From Heterohyrax brucei (Eukaryota; Chordata; Mammalia; Hyracoidea; Procaviidae): a stretch of 64,000 bases of DNA. The stretch's first letter is position 1. Every line of letters starts with the position of its first letter. Both the position numbers and the translations under genes were made by a program. Location of the stretch: NCBI GenBank assembly GCA_028571685.1, contig CM053140.1, positions 64,378,201 to 64,442,200 on the forward strand. The letters are read 5' to 3'. Shown piece after piece: positions 1-13,098 of this stretch. The notes under the pieces were generated by a model that worked only from the letters and a program-made list of their open reading frames with translations, had not been told where the DNA came from and did no database searches.

Positions 1-649
1 TGAAGGTTTCAGCTTGGCCATCTGGGTGTGCTTTGTACTGAGGGAAGAATTCAGGAGGAGGAACAGGTCTGGATGGAGGGTTAGCATAGGTTTGCTGAGA
101 TTTGAGGAGCCTGTGGGACCTCCAAGAGGAAATATCTAGGAGAAAATGACTCTACTGGTCTTCTATTCAGGAGAAAGTTACAGAAATACAAATTTGGGGA
201 TTCAGCTATAAGATAATCAAAGAAGCCCTGAGAAGAATGAGCCCATTCAAAGATAGTGAAAAGAGGTGTCAATCCTGGAAAGAACAGTGGGTAACACCAG
301 CATTTTAGAGTGACAGATTGAAATTCAGAGGAGAGTCAGGTCACAGAGGCTGAGAGAAGAGTGAGTTTCCAGGAGACCGATAGCCTCAATTGCAAGCTCA
401 GATATCAGGTATCAAGTACAGGTATCGAAAATCAGGTGACTGCCAGGTCATTGGTGATGCCGGCAGGAACAGACTAAGTACAGAGGATGGAGCCAGTCAA
501 CGCCCAATGCAGATGAGGAAGATGAGGCAGAAAGAGTAGATTGTTTCCAGAGAAAGTATTTCTTGGCAGTGAAGGAAGAGAGAGGAGCTAGGTGGTAGCT
601 CACCCGAGAAAAGGTTTGAAGAATGTCTTGAAGATGGGAGACGTGTCTG

Positions 650-1275
650 TCCATCTCCTTTGCCCATTGCTTAATTGGATGATTTGTCTTTTTCTTATTG
701 ATATTTTGTAGTACCTTATAGACTATGGAGATCAGGAATCAGTCTGACATAGAATTGCCAAATATTTTTTCCCATTCTGTAGGTGGTCTTTTAAATCTTT
801 TGATGAAGTCTCTGGATGAGCAGAAGTGTTTGATTCTTTATTAATTCCTATTTATCTATTTTCTCTTCTGATGAACGTGTTTTGTCAGATTTTGAAGTCT
901 GCCTATATTGTGTATTAAAACTTCCATTGTTGTCCCTATTTTATCTTGGATGAGCTTTACTCTTTTAGCTTTTATATTTAGGTCTTTTATCCAATTTGAG
1001 TTGATTTTTGTATAAGGTGTGAGATATGGGTCTTGTTCCAATTTTTTTGCAGATGGATATCCAATTATGCCAGCACCATTTGTTAAGGAGACTGTTATTA
1101 CCCCAGTTTAAAAATCTTAGGACCATTGTCAAATATCAGCTGTTCATAGTGAGAGGCCTCCCAATGTGTTCTTTTTCAATAGTGCTTTACTTATCCAGGG
1201 CTTCTTCCCTTTCCAAATAAAGCTGATAATTTGTTTCTCCATCTCGTTAAAAAATGTCACTGGAATTTGTATTGC
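650..1275 (-). mobile_element. L1 ORF2 fragment, minus orientation
   Basis: On the minus strand the sequence encodes a decayed piece of the L1 ORF2 C-terminal half: IQIPVTFFNEMEKQIISFIW then KGKKPW and ALLKKNTLGGLSL. On the plus strand, gcagatggatatccaatt with the following ccagcaccatttg is the well-known antisense L1 landmark. Neither L1 end is present. Confidence 0.8.
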
Positions 1276-1837
1276 GAGACTCAATGATAAAGATACGGAG
1301 GAGATATGGGGGAATGACTGTGTGAGGCCTGCAAAGGCAGGGGCGTGGGGTCCAGAGCACTCTAGAGGCTTGGTTATGAGACCAGAAGGACTTATTCTTG
1401 TTCCCTTGACAGGAATGAAAAGGAAGAGGTGGTAGTGACAAATTTTTAGCTTGGATGGCAGAATGTAGATCATTTAGGTTCTATTCTTTCTAACCTATGA
1501 TCATTTAGGTTCTATCTTCTAAGTGGAGGAGGTCATGGTCATTGCTTAAATGGAGAGAAACACTTGACATTTACAAGCATGTCTGCAACAGTCAGCCTGG
1601 AGCAGAGGAACTCATGGCTAGCTGGAGCTGGGCCTGCAGCTCTGGACCTGCTGAGACGGGGATTACTCATTTAGGCATGCCACTGAGCAGGGCTGTGTGA
1701 CTTGTCCCAGCAGTCTTCAGTACCATTTAGGAGTGGAGAAAGGGGAAACAGGAATGACGAGGGGTGGGGCTGGGCTTAGAGGAGACATGATGAGATACTG
1801 GAGCAAGGAGGTGAAGGGAAAAAAACAAAAAAACTAG

Positions 1838-2032
1838 CTGCCCTCGAGTCAGCTCCAACTTACGGCAACCCCACGGTGATCAGAGTAGAACTGTCCTCCA
1901 CAGGGTTTTCAATGACTGATTTTTCATAAGTAGATCACCAGGCCTTTCTTCTGAGGTGTTTCTGGGTGGACTCAAACCTCCAACCTTTCAGTTATCCACT
2001 GACCGCATTAACCATTTATATCACTCAGGAAT
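1838..2032 (-). mobile_element. AfroSINE, medium class
   Basis: Reverse AfroSINE with the RTE-like tail at the left (tgccctcgagtcagctccaa) and the ccaggcctttcttctgaggt internal block that marks the roughly 195-bp class. Confidence 0.75.
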
Positions 2033-3171
2033 TCCAAGTGAAAAGCAAGGCTTCTTACCCAAGGAGCTTAGGCTGAAGACAGAGGGAAGTGAAAACAGCA
2101 GGAGGTGAGAGGAGGGAACAGAAGGTCAAGGAAAGGGTGGTGAACAGGAGTAGAGGGAGTGACAGAGGGAGACAGCTGAAGGGACACAAGGCCCCAAAGC
2201 ACGGCACGTGAAGTTCAGTTTTCAGTGGTCTGCTGCGGCCACACGGGAATGGGCTGAATTGAGAAGGTCAAGGTCATGAGAAGTGAGATGACAGTAAGAC
2301 TTGGCATAGAGAGGAAGAGACGTTAGTTATAGTGGGGGCGGATAGAAAGTGATAGAGCTGGAGATGGCATCCGCTCAAAGGAGATGAGGTTTACGGGGAG
2401 CGGTGTGGAGAAACGAGCTGCTAGCAGCAGAGAGGGTGATCTCAAGGTGACCCTGATTTCGTCTCAGTGCTACCCTCAAAGGGATGTTGGGTTTAAGGGA
2501 GCATTTGGTAAAAAGATTCAAGGCATAGAGGAATTTGCTGACTACAGAAAACGATTCGGAAGGGAGAGGGGAAGAATAGAGCAAGGAGGGGTGAGAGATG
2601 GGAGCTTCTCAGTGGGAGGGAGGGGACACAGGTGGCTGGCTGGCTTCTATCCCCTGGACACACTTATCCTGATCTAGCCCTTCCCTCCAAGCCCAGTGTC
2701 AGCCTCTACCCTGCCTTCCTGACAAAGATCCCTTCACTCCAACCACCGGCCTCAAAGGCAGCTGACTTCAAGCCTGTCAGTCAGGCACTGAGCAAGTCTG
2801 ACATCAGGGCCCAGGATTCCAGATAGAGAGACCGAATTTTGACTTGAAGCAAATCATGCATATAATGTCCTATTATCAGGCTTAATGTAGTTCCATTTTA
2901 TAAATGTTCCCTCTCTCTTTTTCTTACCCAAAGCAAGCCAGCAAACATGAGCTGCCAAGACCTTCCAATTTCGTCAAGGGTGAGGCTGAGGCAGGTATTT
3001 GTTTTTCCGTTTCTCTGCTATTCTAACCCTATCATCTGTAATCAACCTCACTGTCTTCTCCCCAGGTTTTCAATTTCTAATACCAAATTGGAATCCTTTC
3101 TTATGAGAACATCTTTACAGGAGAAATTACATCATGTGTCTCTATAAATTCACTGGTTATAAGGAGCAAAG

Positions 3172-3354
3172 CCCTGGGGTCCTGCTGGTGTAGTGGTTAA
3201 GTGCTATGGATGCTAACCAAAAGGCTGGCAGTTTGAATCCACCAGCTACTCCTTGGAAACCCGGTGGGGTAATTCTACTCTGTCCTATAGGGTTGTTGTG
3301 GGTTGGAATCAAATAGACATCAGTGGGTTGTTTTGTTTTGTTTTGTTTTTTATA
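3172..3354 (+). mobile_element. AfroSINE, short class
   Basis: Well-preserved copy: head ctggtgtagtggttaagtgc (box A region), ggcagtttgaatccaccag (box B), body ctccttggaaaccc and tctgtcctatagggttg, ending in a ttttg repeat at 3331-3354. Confidence 0.85.
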
Positions 3355-4284
3355 CCATGTTGAAGAAGGCAAGAAGCCGAGCTCCAGCTTTGATTTGCTG
3401 TTTCTCCAAACAGGTAGGACTTCATTTGCTCATTCATTTCTGCATTTTTTTCCTCAGCCTGAACAATAATTCCATCTCCCTCCCTTCATATGCAAAGCTC
3501 ACTGCAGATTTTAATTTAAAATGTTACCTCCTCAAAGACGTCTTCCCTGACCACAGCATCTTAGATTTCCCCCCCTAATTTTCTTTTAACGCACTGTTCT
3601 CCCCTGATTCCCCTTTGTAACCATTCATTCATTCGAGAAATATTTTGTTGATGACTGTTCCAGACATTGGGAGTACAGCAATGGGAAGAACAGAATAAAG
3701 ATCTCTGTCCTCACAGAGCTTTCTGCTTTCTGCTTTCTGCGATCAGGAACAAAGTGACCCACCAACTCAGCCCCCATTGCTCCCAGCTGGTTGCCAGGTC
3801 TGCCTTCTTCTCTCCCCTGCCCCCCCACTAGAGTGCAAGCCCCATGAAGGCAGGGACTGATTATGGATTGGTGACCATGGTACACCAGAGGTTAGCACTG
3901 GTGCCTAGAATATAGAGAACACTCTCTTTGTCTAATTCACAGGTTCAGTTAATATTGATTACATGGAAACTGCCCAATGCCAGACTCAGCAGTAAAGATA
4001 AAGAATGAGCTGACCACAGCCTCTGTTCTCGAGAACACACGATCAGGTGGGTAGAGAAATAACTGCAAGGTAAATGATGAGGGCAGTGGAGGTAGGTGGA
4101 CCTGACCAGAGGATCTGTCTGTAGGAAAACAGAAGGGAGCTCCTAACTGGGACGGGAGACTCATAAAAGCTTCATAGAGGTTGTTCGTTGGCTCTTTCTC
4201 CTGAAGATCTTGCCTCATCTTCAACTGTCACTTCCTTGAGCTTTATACACTACAAAACTGGGTGACCCATAACCAACCAACCAA

Positions 4285-4440
4285 CCCACTGTCGTTGACT
4301 TGATTCTGACCCATAATGACCCTACAGGACACAGTAGAACTGCCCCATAAAGTTGTCAAGGAGCACCTGGCAGATTCGAACTGCTGACCTTTTGGATAGC
4401 AGATGTAGCACATAATTACTATGCCACCAGAGTTTCCTAT
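4285..4440 (-). mobile_element. AfroSINE, short class
   Basis: Reverse copy: actgtcgttgacttgattct tail, caaggagcacctggcagatt body, and the tRNA-like head (reverse) near 4420-4440. Abuts a MIR at 4441. Confidence 0.75.
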
Positions 4441-4692
4441 AGGGAACTAGAATACTGCAATGGAGACCAGCATAGGCTCTGGTGTCTGAAAGTTCTGAAG
4501 CTAAATCCTGGCTCTGACACTAAGTGACAGACCCTGCGAACATGACTTACTTTCTCTGAGCCTCAGTTTCGTCATCTGTGAAATGGAAATGATAATAGTA
4601 ATACCTACTTCTTGAGGCTGTTTTGAGGATTACACAAACTCATGCAAAAACAACAGATGTCACAAAGGCTGGCACATGGCAGGTAATTAAAA
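4441..4692 (+). mobile_element. MIR
   Basis: Near-complete MIR: ctggctctgacactaagtga, ctctgagcctcagtttcgtc, atctgtgaaatggaaatgat, and the ggcacatggcaggtaatta end. Confidence 0.8.
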
Positions 4693-4732
4693 ACTGGGAG
4701 GCACTTCCTCCTTGTTATTACTGTCACTGTTG

Positions 4733-4806
4733 TTGGCGGATTCAAACTGTTGACCTCTCAGTCAGCAACTGAACTCTGAACCGCTACCCCACCAGAACTT
4801 CCTATT
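4733..4806 (-). mobile_element. AfroSINE fragment (head only)
   Basis: Only the tRNA-like half is present in reverse: ggcggattcaaactgttgac through cgctaccccaccagaacttc. Confidence 0.5.
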
Positions 4807-4971
4807 ACGGCAAGGGTGCTACAATCCCGGACATGTGCTTCTCTCTCCTAAACAGTAAGGTTCTTGAGGACCAAGGCAGTTGCTTTTAAAGTATCCACAC
4901 TCCTGGCATCTAGTAGAGCACAAAGCACATAGCAGGCCTTCAAGAAATGTTTAAGGAATAATGAGGAGAGA

Positions 4972-5003
4972 AGGGAAGAAAGGAAGGAAGGAAGGAAAGA
5001 AAC
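4972..5003. repeat. GAAG/GGAA microsatellite
   Basis: Imperfect purine tetranucleotide run (ggaagg units) extending into agaaacggg. Confidence 0.8.
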
Positions 5004-6349
5004 GGGAAGGCAGAAATGGAAGAAGAGAGTGTAATGCCTGGAGAGCAGTCAGATGTTTGACGTGACAGGAAGTGACAGTGAAGGGAGACGGGCCAGAGAG
5101 AGGGCCTGAGGGAGACCACGAAGAGGTTAGCTGAGGGACAGTCAGTTAAAGGCTGTGCTATAGGCCATCAGCTCTCAAAGCCAGGGGTTCCTTGGCTACT
5201 CTGTATCTCCAGAACCAAGCATGGTGCCTTATGCAGAGTAAGTGCTCCAGACCTGTTTCATCAGCCCCAACTTGTGCCGAGTGGCCAGGACAGCACTGGT
5301 GGGGCAGGACAACACCCCGTGCTTGCCTGGATCTCATGGATTTCTGCAGAACAACACCCATTTCACTTTTCTACTTCTAGTGATGGGAAGGACACAAACA
5401 GGCAAGAGACAGTGCTTCTGTGCAGGTGCCTCTAGGTGTGTCTGCTCATGCTTCTCTCTGCACATGGTTTTCATGAACGGGATGGAGGCATGGGTGGACA
5501 CAGATGGCATTCTTCACTCCCCAGCTCCTTCCTCCACAACATGGTCATGGGTATGTCATGAGCCGTAGGGGGCTGGAAACGCAGGTGGACACGGACATAT
5601 TAGACATTTAGGGTACCTCCAAGCTGTCTGCATTAGTCAACAACTAGAACTCACCATTTGCAAGAGCCCATGTATTGAGAGAATATACCTCATTCACATG
5701 TTACTTCCTGCCAAATTTCAATGCTGAAGCATCCTCTGTTGCTTGCCACTCTCAGGCACAGGGGCCACAGCAGACTTGGGCAGAGCATAGCTCTTGCTAA
5801 GTTTTTTCTGAGAAGAGGCAGATACGGCCTGCATCTAGCTGAATTCTGGTTTCTAGTGCCTGTGAAAATGTTAATGGTGTCTCAGAAGCTTAATGAGTGC
5901 CTTAGGAACACACCTATGCTGGAAAGTTTGAGCTTATGAAGACCAGACCAGAAAAATTACACAGACTTCAGGCTAAAAAGGGCTGCATGCCATGCTTGAC
6001 AGTTCATCAGGAGGAAAGGTAGTATCCTAAGGGAGAGGGTTAGTAATGCTGGCCAGCTACCCTGGGCCCTATTTCAAACTTCTCTCCACTACCCAGGGCC
6101 CAGTCCCAACACCGTCTCTGCAGGAAGCTCACCAGTGTCCATCACGAGTTAAGATTTAGTGGGTACTGCCTGCAGAGGCCAGGTCTCGGTCATCTCCTCT
6201 CTATACTTAATTTCCCCAGACTTCCCCAAATTAATTTCTATGGTGCTTTTAGCCTCAGCTGTATCCACATATCAATTTTCTAAGCTAATATGTTGTCTTC
6301 CTCTCAGGGATGTCTGAAATACTCCTTTTCACCCTTTAGGCAAAAGTCA

Positions 6350-6580
6350 GCTTCAAGTAGCAATTCTTCGGGGAAACCTTCCCTGATACCCTAAAGCAAG
6401 ATTAGCTGCCTCTCCTTTATATTTCGCCATCTTGTAGGCACTTAATTTATTATAGCAAAAACAGACAGTAAGTTAGGTGAGGACACAGTTTAGTCTTGTT
6501 TTCCTTACAGCTTCACGTCCTGAACAATGTCTGTAACACATAACAGGGACTTAGGAAATGTTTGTTGAATAAAGAGATGA
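6350..6580 (+). mobile_element. L2-like LINE 3' end
   Basis: ttcggggaaaccttccctga, then tcctgaacaatgtctgtaac and the typical ending aggaaatgtttgttgaataa. Confidence 0.55.
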
Positions 6581-7435
6581 CCTTATTTCTATATGAACCC
6601 ACTGGTTGGCAGGCATCCTTTCTGTGTGTAATTGCTACCTTCCTACTTCTCCGTATCTCCAGGGGAAAGGTCTTGGCTCCTTCTTCCCTTGGGCCAGCCT
6701 TGCAGCCTTGGTGTTCATCTGCCAGATTCCAGGCTCAGAGTCAGGAAGCTGGGAGATTCCCCGATTGATGCTAAAACTTGTTAGCAAGTTGTGTGTAATT
6801 TTATAATGTTTCTGGTAAGTGCTAATTGCCTGTTCCTTAAATATTTCTTGTTCTACTGGGAAGCAACGCAATGCAACTATGAAGGCATTTCCCACAGCTG
6901 GCTGCCCCACGGAGCGGGGTTGAGTTCCCAGGCTCCGAGTTTTCAGATACTGACAGATCCTCTGTGCCCCTCCTCACTCTCCACCAGCCTGACTTGGAAT
7001 TCTGCCAAGCAGAAGAACAGGAAGAATTTCTGGGAAATACATCCCCATCTGCCCAACCATAGGAATCCTGTTTCTGGTGATGGTGGTGATGGTGGCAGTT
7101 GCAGTGGTGGGTGTGGGATACTGCAGTGCCAGCTGTCCTGACCCAAGGAGGCCCCCCTCTACTTGAACTGGGTCAGTGTACTGATGACAGCGGGGCCAGG
7201 TGTGCTTATGGGTGGGGTAGAAGCGACACGCCTGGGAGGCTCTGCACTCAAATGCCTTGTGCCGTCCTGTTGGACATCTGCATCCCAGCTACTCTCCCAT
7301 CACAGAGCCAAACCACTTAGTGTATGGGATTCCCCAGGGTCTGGGTTCAAAGGGAAGCTGAGATGAGGGCAGGGCAATTATGAAGGCTTGGGCAATGACA
7401 GCAGCGCTAGGGATGCAGGAGTATGGGGCAAGTTT

Positions 7436-7615
7436 TTCACTGTTTACTAAATGCCAGGCCCTATGCTGGCTGCTTTACCACCATGAGTCCTCCTGTGAGT
7501 CAAATATTCATCATCTCCTTTTTTCAGACGGGCAAACTGAGGCTCAGAAGTGAGAAGAGACTGGCTGATGATCACACAGGTAGTCAATGGTAGCACCTGA
7601 TTATTAACTGGGTTT
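7436..7615 (-). mobile_element. MIR
   Basis: Reverse MIR: aaatgccaggccctatgctg, gacgggcaaactgaggctca, gatcacacaggtagtcaatg. Confidence 0.8.
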
Positions 7616-8104
7616 ATGAGGCCTCAAAGCCTAGGAGGACATTAGAGTGTGTGGGCTCCTAGCACCTCAGAGCCGAGAAGCAGTAACATGGCCAGCAGGA
7701 GATTGAGAGGACCAAGGAAGGGTGTCTACTTGTCCCTGCATCGAAAGTCATTATGGCTACATTTTACAGGCTTTTCTGAGCCCCTCTTCTGTGCCAGGTG
7801 CTGAACTAGGCACTGGAGCATGGAGAGATTAAGAACATGTCATCGCTGTCTTGAATGGATTCAAGAGAGGGTTTGCAATTGTTATCACAGACAGCCTTTG
7901 ATGCCATATGGAAGCCCCTGTATTTTGTCTTCAGGGCAACAACAGGTTGACGTTACAGCTTTCTGTTGGTTTTTAAAGTAGGAGAGAATTACAAGCAGAT
8001 TTAGATTCTGGGAAGAACATTCTTTCATTTGTTTTGACTTCTACAAAGATTTTGTAAGGAGTTGAAGTTCTGTAACTTTGAGAGGTTAACAGGATATCAG
8101 GGAA

Positions 8105-8240
8105 ATCACATGACATGAAGTCAGAGAGACATCAGCTTGAGTGCTAGCTCCCTAACTTCCACTGCGTGAGCATGGGCAGGTCACTTTACCTCCCTGAGTC
8201 TCACATTCGTCTTCTATAGAACAGAAGCCACCACATGGTT
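8105..8240 (+). mobile_element. MIR (5' half)
   Basis: gagtgctagctccctaactt, gcatgggcaggtcactttac, ctccctgagtctcacattcg. Confidence 0.65.
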
Positions 8241-9297
8241 GTGAGCTCGGAAGATGAAGCAGTGTTTCTCAAACTACTGTGTAACTGTAACCCTACTCTT
8301 GAGAGAAGGATTACAAGGAATAAAAGAGAAGAGAGGAGAAGAAATGGAGGTTTGGTCAGAGTCCTCATGGCTAGGCATCCCCTACTCCACCTGGATGGTC
8401 CCCGGGGGGTACCCCAGGCCTTTGCATGATATTGTCTGAAAGCCCCAAAATAAGGAACCTAAAGCTTCTGGCACATAGCAGACTCTCAGCAAATGTTATG
8501 CCCCTTTTTTCCCCATGCAATCACACCAAACAAGTCTAATTCCTCTTCCCATAAGACAGCCCTTCAAATATTTGGATGTAGCTCTAACGTCTCCCCTGAG
8601 TCTGACTTTCTCCTGAATAAATATTCAAGGGTATTAACCTTTCTCATGGGGCCTGACTTAACTCCTTTCCTTGTCTGTCTCAAGTGTAGGGCCTCATATC
8701 TAAAGCTCGATTCTCTGATGCCTGATCACGGAATAATAAAGCACAACTAACTCTGGCCTAAGTTCTAGTAGCTAAATTTTTGAGCCATAAAACAGGACTT
8801 TATAATTTATTCCCATGTCGTCGTATCCTGCTAATTTAGCCAGTAGCTCTATCCATCAAGATCTTTCAGCATGCTCTGTTTGCCAATAGTTGTCCTGTTA
8901 GCCCTTTCAACTTCATGTTATGTGTGCCTTATCTAAGCCATTATTAAAATATGGACAGATTAAGGGCACACAGATGACATGGAATCACTCCTTGCCACTT
9001 CTAGGAACATTTACTACTGAACAGTCACAGAATTTCAGAAAGGGGCAAAAATCTCTTCTGGTCCAAATCTAGTTCTGACAAATTCACACTCATCCCTCTT
9101 TTCTCAGAATTGAGCGACAGAGCTTGGCCTTGAACCATGGTCTCCTGATTTCTCATCTAGTGCTCTTCCCATTTTGCTACCACTGTTTGTGTATATGTTT
9201 ATGAGTTCCAAAAAACCCATCGTAACTCCCCATTTACTCAGTCATTAATTTCTCCCTAATTGCTTTGCAATTTGCCACATTTCTAGTTTTTGTATCC

Positions 9298-9445
9298 ATA
9301 ATCGAACTTAATCTTCCTAGTAGCCCTGTGACCTACACTATTACTATCAGATCCATTCCACAGATGTGAAAAAAGCCCTAGTGACATTCCATGACTGCCA
9401 TGGAGTTTGGAAGCCACAGAATCAAGGATCTGAACTCTGTATTTG
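9298..9445 (-). mobile_element. MIR
   Basis: Reverse, diverged: tagtagccctgtgacctaca, tccattccacagatgtgaaa, ggatctgaactctg. Confidence 0.5.
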
Positions 9446-9799
9446 TCACTCCAGAAGCAGCTCTGTCTGCTGCCCTGTCTCACCTACACACACAGCCTCC
9501 TCCTCCTAGAACAGCGCATCTACCATCCTTCCCCTGGTGGGCATCTGAGCGTGTACCACAGTGTCAGTATAGGAATCTGAGCTAGCCTCCCATATACTCA
9601 GACAGAGGACAGGTCCCAGTACAGGAATCCAGAGTCTTATTTATTATACTGGGGATGCACGAGTAGTTGGGAGAGCCCTACTAGGCTGCATGAGAGTCTT
9701 CAGGAGGTGGTTGGCATGGCTTGCGCTCTCCCTTTAAATTTCATGTAGAATTCTCAGTTTCATACCTTCTCCCCCTGCCTCCTGTCTCTCTGCCACCAG

Positions 9800-9996
9800 T
9801 TACCAGCTGCCATTGATTCCAGCTCATGGTGACCCCACCAGTGTCAGAGTAGCAGGGTGTGCTGCAGGGTTTTCAATGGTTGGTGTTTAAGGAGACAGCC
9901 AGGACTTTCTTCCCAGGCAACTCTGGGTAGACAAAGAACCTCTAGCTACTCAGTTAGCAGCTGAGAACATTAACCATTTGTACCACTGAACAACTC
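9800..9996 (-). mobile_element. AfroSINE, medium class
   Basis: Reverse copy: ccagctgccattgattccag tail, caggactttcttcccagg internal block and a decayed head ending accactgaacaact. Confidence 0.65.
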
Positions 9997-10029
9997 GGGT
10001 AGCTACTCGATCATTGTAAAGATGCAAGG

Positions 10030-10240
10030 TTCATTTCTTGCTGTACACTTTTATGATCCTTTCTCTGTGCTCCCGTTGGCTCTGTTTGAGGCAACTATCT
10101 TGCTTCAGTGCCATATTTACTTTGTCTTTGTGTCACCACTGGAATGCAGGTCCCTGGAAGTGAGGGTGTACATCTTACGCATCCATTCCCCTAGTGCTGG
10201 GACAATGTCTGGTACCTAACAGGGACTTAACAAGTATTTG
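10030..10240 (+). mobile_element. L2-like LINE 3' end
   Basis: ctggaatgcaggtccctgga, gctgggacaatgtctggtac and the ending acagggacttaacaagtatt. Confidence 0.5.
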
Positions 10241-10647
10241 CAGGTGGCTTCTTCTCCTCTTTTTGTGGGGATCAACATGAGCACTGATTAGTCAAGAGGA
10301 AGTCTGCAGAAGTACTGATGGGTAAGGTGGGGGGCGGGCCGGTGATATCTCTTGTTCTTATTGTATGTGTTCTGGAGAAGAGATGAAAGTCACTGTCATC
10401 TGCATCCTCCTCAGGTCCCCAACTTTGGTGTGTGTCTATACCTTGCCCTTCTTATACTTATTCATCACCATGGCACCTGAGTAGTGCCCAAAGTGGGAAA
10501 CTATTGTCCCTAGCCTAAAGATTTTTTTGTGTGTGTGTATTTCTTTTTTTGTTTTAATTTTTTTTATTGTGATTGAGTGAAAGTGTACAATCCAGTTCAA
10601 ATTTTAAAGATTTTTAAAAATAAATAAAGCTCAGAAATTTTAAGGGG

Positions 10648-10860
10648 CTTCTTACAGGAATGGCTGGGTTAACACACTCAGTTGCTAAACGCAGGATTGA
10701 AATTCAAGTCTACCCAGAAGTACATCATAAGAAAGGCTTGGCAATCTTCTCTGAAAAAAAAATCAGCCATTGAAAACCCTATGGAGTCCAGTTCCACTCT
10801 GACATACAAAGGGGTTGACATGAGTCAGAACTGACTCAATGGCAACTGGTGCTGGTACCA
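10648..10860 (+). mobile_element. AfroSINE, medium class
   Basis: Decayed head, then agaaaggcttggcaatcttc and aatcagccattgaaaaccct, ending catgagtcagaactgactc and a gcaactggt tail. The internal blocks are those shared with the RTE 5' leader. Confidence 0.65.
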
Positions 10861-10921
10861 AAGGTCTACATGAGCAAGGTAGGACTTAGGGATGGAGCTG
10901 ATGCAGGTGCCTGGTGCTGTG

Positions 10922-11060
10922 AGTCTGACATTTTAAGTCATTTCTCTCACGTCATCCTCAAAGCAACCTGAGGACGCACCAAGCCAAGAAAAATGCTGAT
11001 GCTCAGAGAAGTTAAACAAGTAGCCTAAGGAGAAGAAACTAGTATGGGGCATAACGAAGG
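10922..11060 (-). mobile_element. MIR
   Basis: Reverse: ttctctcacgtcatcctcaa, gcaacctgaggacg, gatgctcagagaagttaaac. It ends about 100 bp below the donor of CSMD2 exon 11150-11262. Confidence 0.5.
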
Positions 11061-11135
11061 ATTCAGGCCCCAAGTTTCAGACTCTCAATTCAGACACCAA
11101 GTTTCGGGCTCCCAGTGCAGAGTTCATCTCTCTCA

Positions 11136-11300
<165 letters not shown>

Positions 11301-11879
11301 TCAGCACCCAAATAGAAGGACTGCCCAACCAACGACTTCTAAAGGAACATCCAGCTGCAAGCCCACTCAGGGCAAGTTCTGGGCCCCACAGTGTTTCTGG
11401 CACCGGGCCCAGCATCGTGTGCTCCACTTGCTGGGCAGACTCAGCCCCTCCTCCATGACTCCCCAGCCCAGGCCTGGGCTCCGGAGGGAGGTCTCTGATC
11501 TCATTTGTTCAGGGCACCCGGATGTTGTTGTGTCACACGGAGCTGTTTCTGATGCACGTCCCATGGAGTTTCCAAGGCTGTTATCTTCATGGGAGCAGAT
11601 TATGAGGCCTTTTCTGCTGTGGCCACAAGCATCTGAACCCTTGTACTGCCCAGAGTTCCTTAGGCACAGGGACAGTGGCATTTAAATCCTGAGGCCTTTC
11701 AGCTCCTGTGTGAACCGCATTGCTGAAGAGACTCTGGCAGAAACCCACTTCCCAAGCTGAAAACTCAGGCATTCCTTTAAAGGAGATCTAGCCTTTCATT
11801 TCATGTGAGAGACGAGTCTTAATGTCCAGCCATCACCCCAGGGAGTTGTAAGCCTGGGGAGGATTCTGGGTTAATTCAC

Positions 11880-12065
11880 ATTTACCCAGCACGTACCAGA
11901 GTCAGACACTGTGCTGATCACTTCCCAGTCACCATCGCATTTAACGCTCCCAGCAGCCCACTGAGGTAGGGGATTGTCCTTCTCACTGCACAGATGGGAA
12001 GACGGAGGTGCAAAATGGGCAGTGACTTTCCCGAGGTCAGCCTGATGCTGTGGAACAGCCAGGAG
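11880..12065 (-). mobile_element. MIR
   Basis: Reverse: gtcagacactgtgctgatca, agcagcccactgaggtaggg, cacagatgggaagacggagg. Confidence 0.75.
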
Positions 12066-12233
12066 TCCACTGTGTAGGTGTGGGGTGGTTGGGGTGGGGC
12101 AAGTTCCAGAAGAAAAACCCTATTCAGACTTTCCTTTCCCTTCGCAGCCCAACTCCTTCCATTCATTGAGACCAGAAAAGCTACCAGTACAGCTCTGAAG
12201 TGGGGGTTAGATTAATGGGTCCTAGTTTCTGAT

Positions 12234-12412
12234 CGGAAACTCTAGTGGCAAAGTGGTTAAGCGTTATACTGTTAACCAAGGGGTTGGCAGTTCAAATCCA
12301 CCAGGTGCTCCTTGGAAACTCTGCGGGGCAGTTCTAGTCTGTCCTATGTGATAACTATAAGTCAGAATTGACTTGATGGCAGTAGGTTTTTTGTTTGTTT
12401 GTTTCTTTTTTA
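12234..12412 (+). mobile_element. AfroSINE, short class
   Basis: Head ctagtggcaaagtggttaag, box B ggcagttcaaatccaccagg, body ctccttggaaactctg, tail taagtcagaattgacttgat ending in a tttgt run. Confidence 0.8.
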
Positions 12413-12832
12413 GTCTCTCATCCACCTGGGTAGTCTCAGAGCCAAGGGTGCTGTTGAGTTGGCTACAAAAAAAGATGAGCACCACACTCCACCATGGGGT
12501 GGAGATCTGACGGACCCAAAGATCCACCCTGGCCCACATGACACCCCTGGCCTAGGGGCACCAAGCCCTGAGTCTAAGGTTCTGTAAGAACTAAGAAGAG
12601 AAGCCAGGTCAGTGTTGGCACATGACATGCATGTGCTGGTGAGCAAGGCAGAAGGCCAAGGTCTTTGCTTTTCCTAATCATGATTATTAGACCCAGGTAT
12701 GGTAACAAAGGAGCCCAATCATTTTGCATGGGTTTCCCTGAAGATCTGAGGCCAATGTTGATCTAAAGAGAATCAGGGGTTATGCGGAAGAGACTCAGCA
12801 CCTCATTGCTAGGAGGCTGCTACAGAAGGTGT

Positions 12833-12990
12833 TAGAAACTCACTCAAACCAGGCTGGTCTGGAGACCTGGGTACAAGTCCTGTTCTACCATGCATTTGCT
12901 GTTGGACATTTAGACCAGGGGTTGAATCTTTCTGGGCCTCTTCACTCAATGCTGAATGAGAAGGTTGAGCTGTATGATTCTCAAATGCCT
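12833..12990 (+). mobile_element. MIR
   Basis: tggagacctgggtacaagtc, tctaccatgcatttgctgtt, ctttctgggcctcttcactc. Confidence 0.7.
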
Positions 12991-13098
12991 TTTCAGCTCC
13001 AATGTTTTCAAGTTCCCTCTGTGAAAAGCACAGCAGGTCACAGAAGGAGATGGAGCTGGGGATTTGGTCACCTTAGGCACACTGTGCTGACTCATGTA

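Noticed and set aside
5158-5568. Overlapping open frames on both strands near 5.2-5.6 kb
   Set aside because: Three frames overlap on opposite strands, none has a recognisable domain, and no splice sites compatible with CSMD2 border them.
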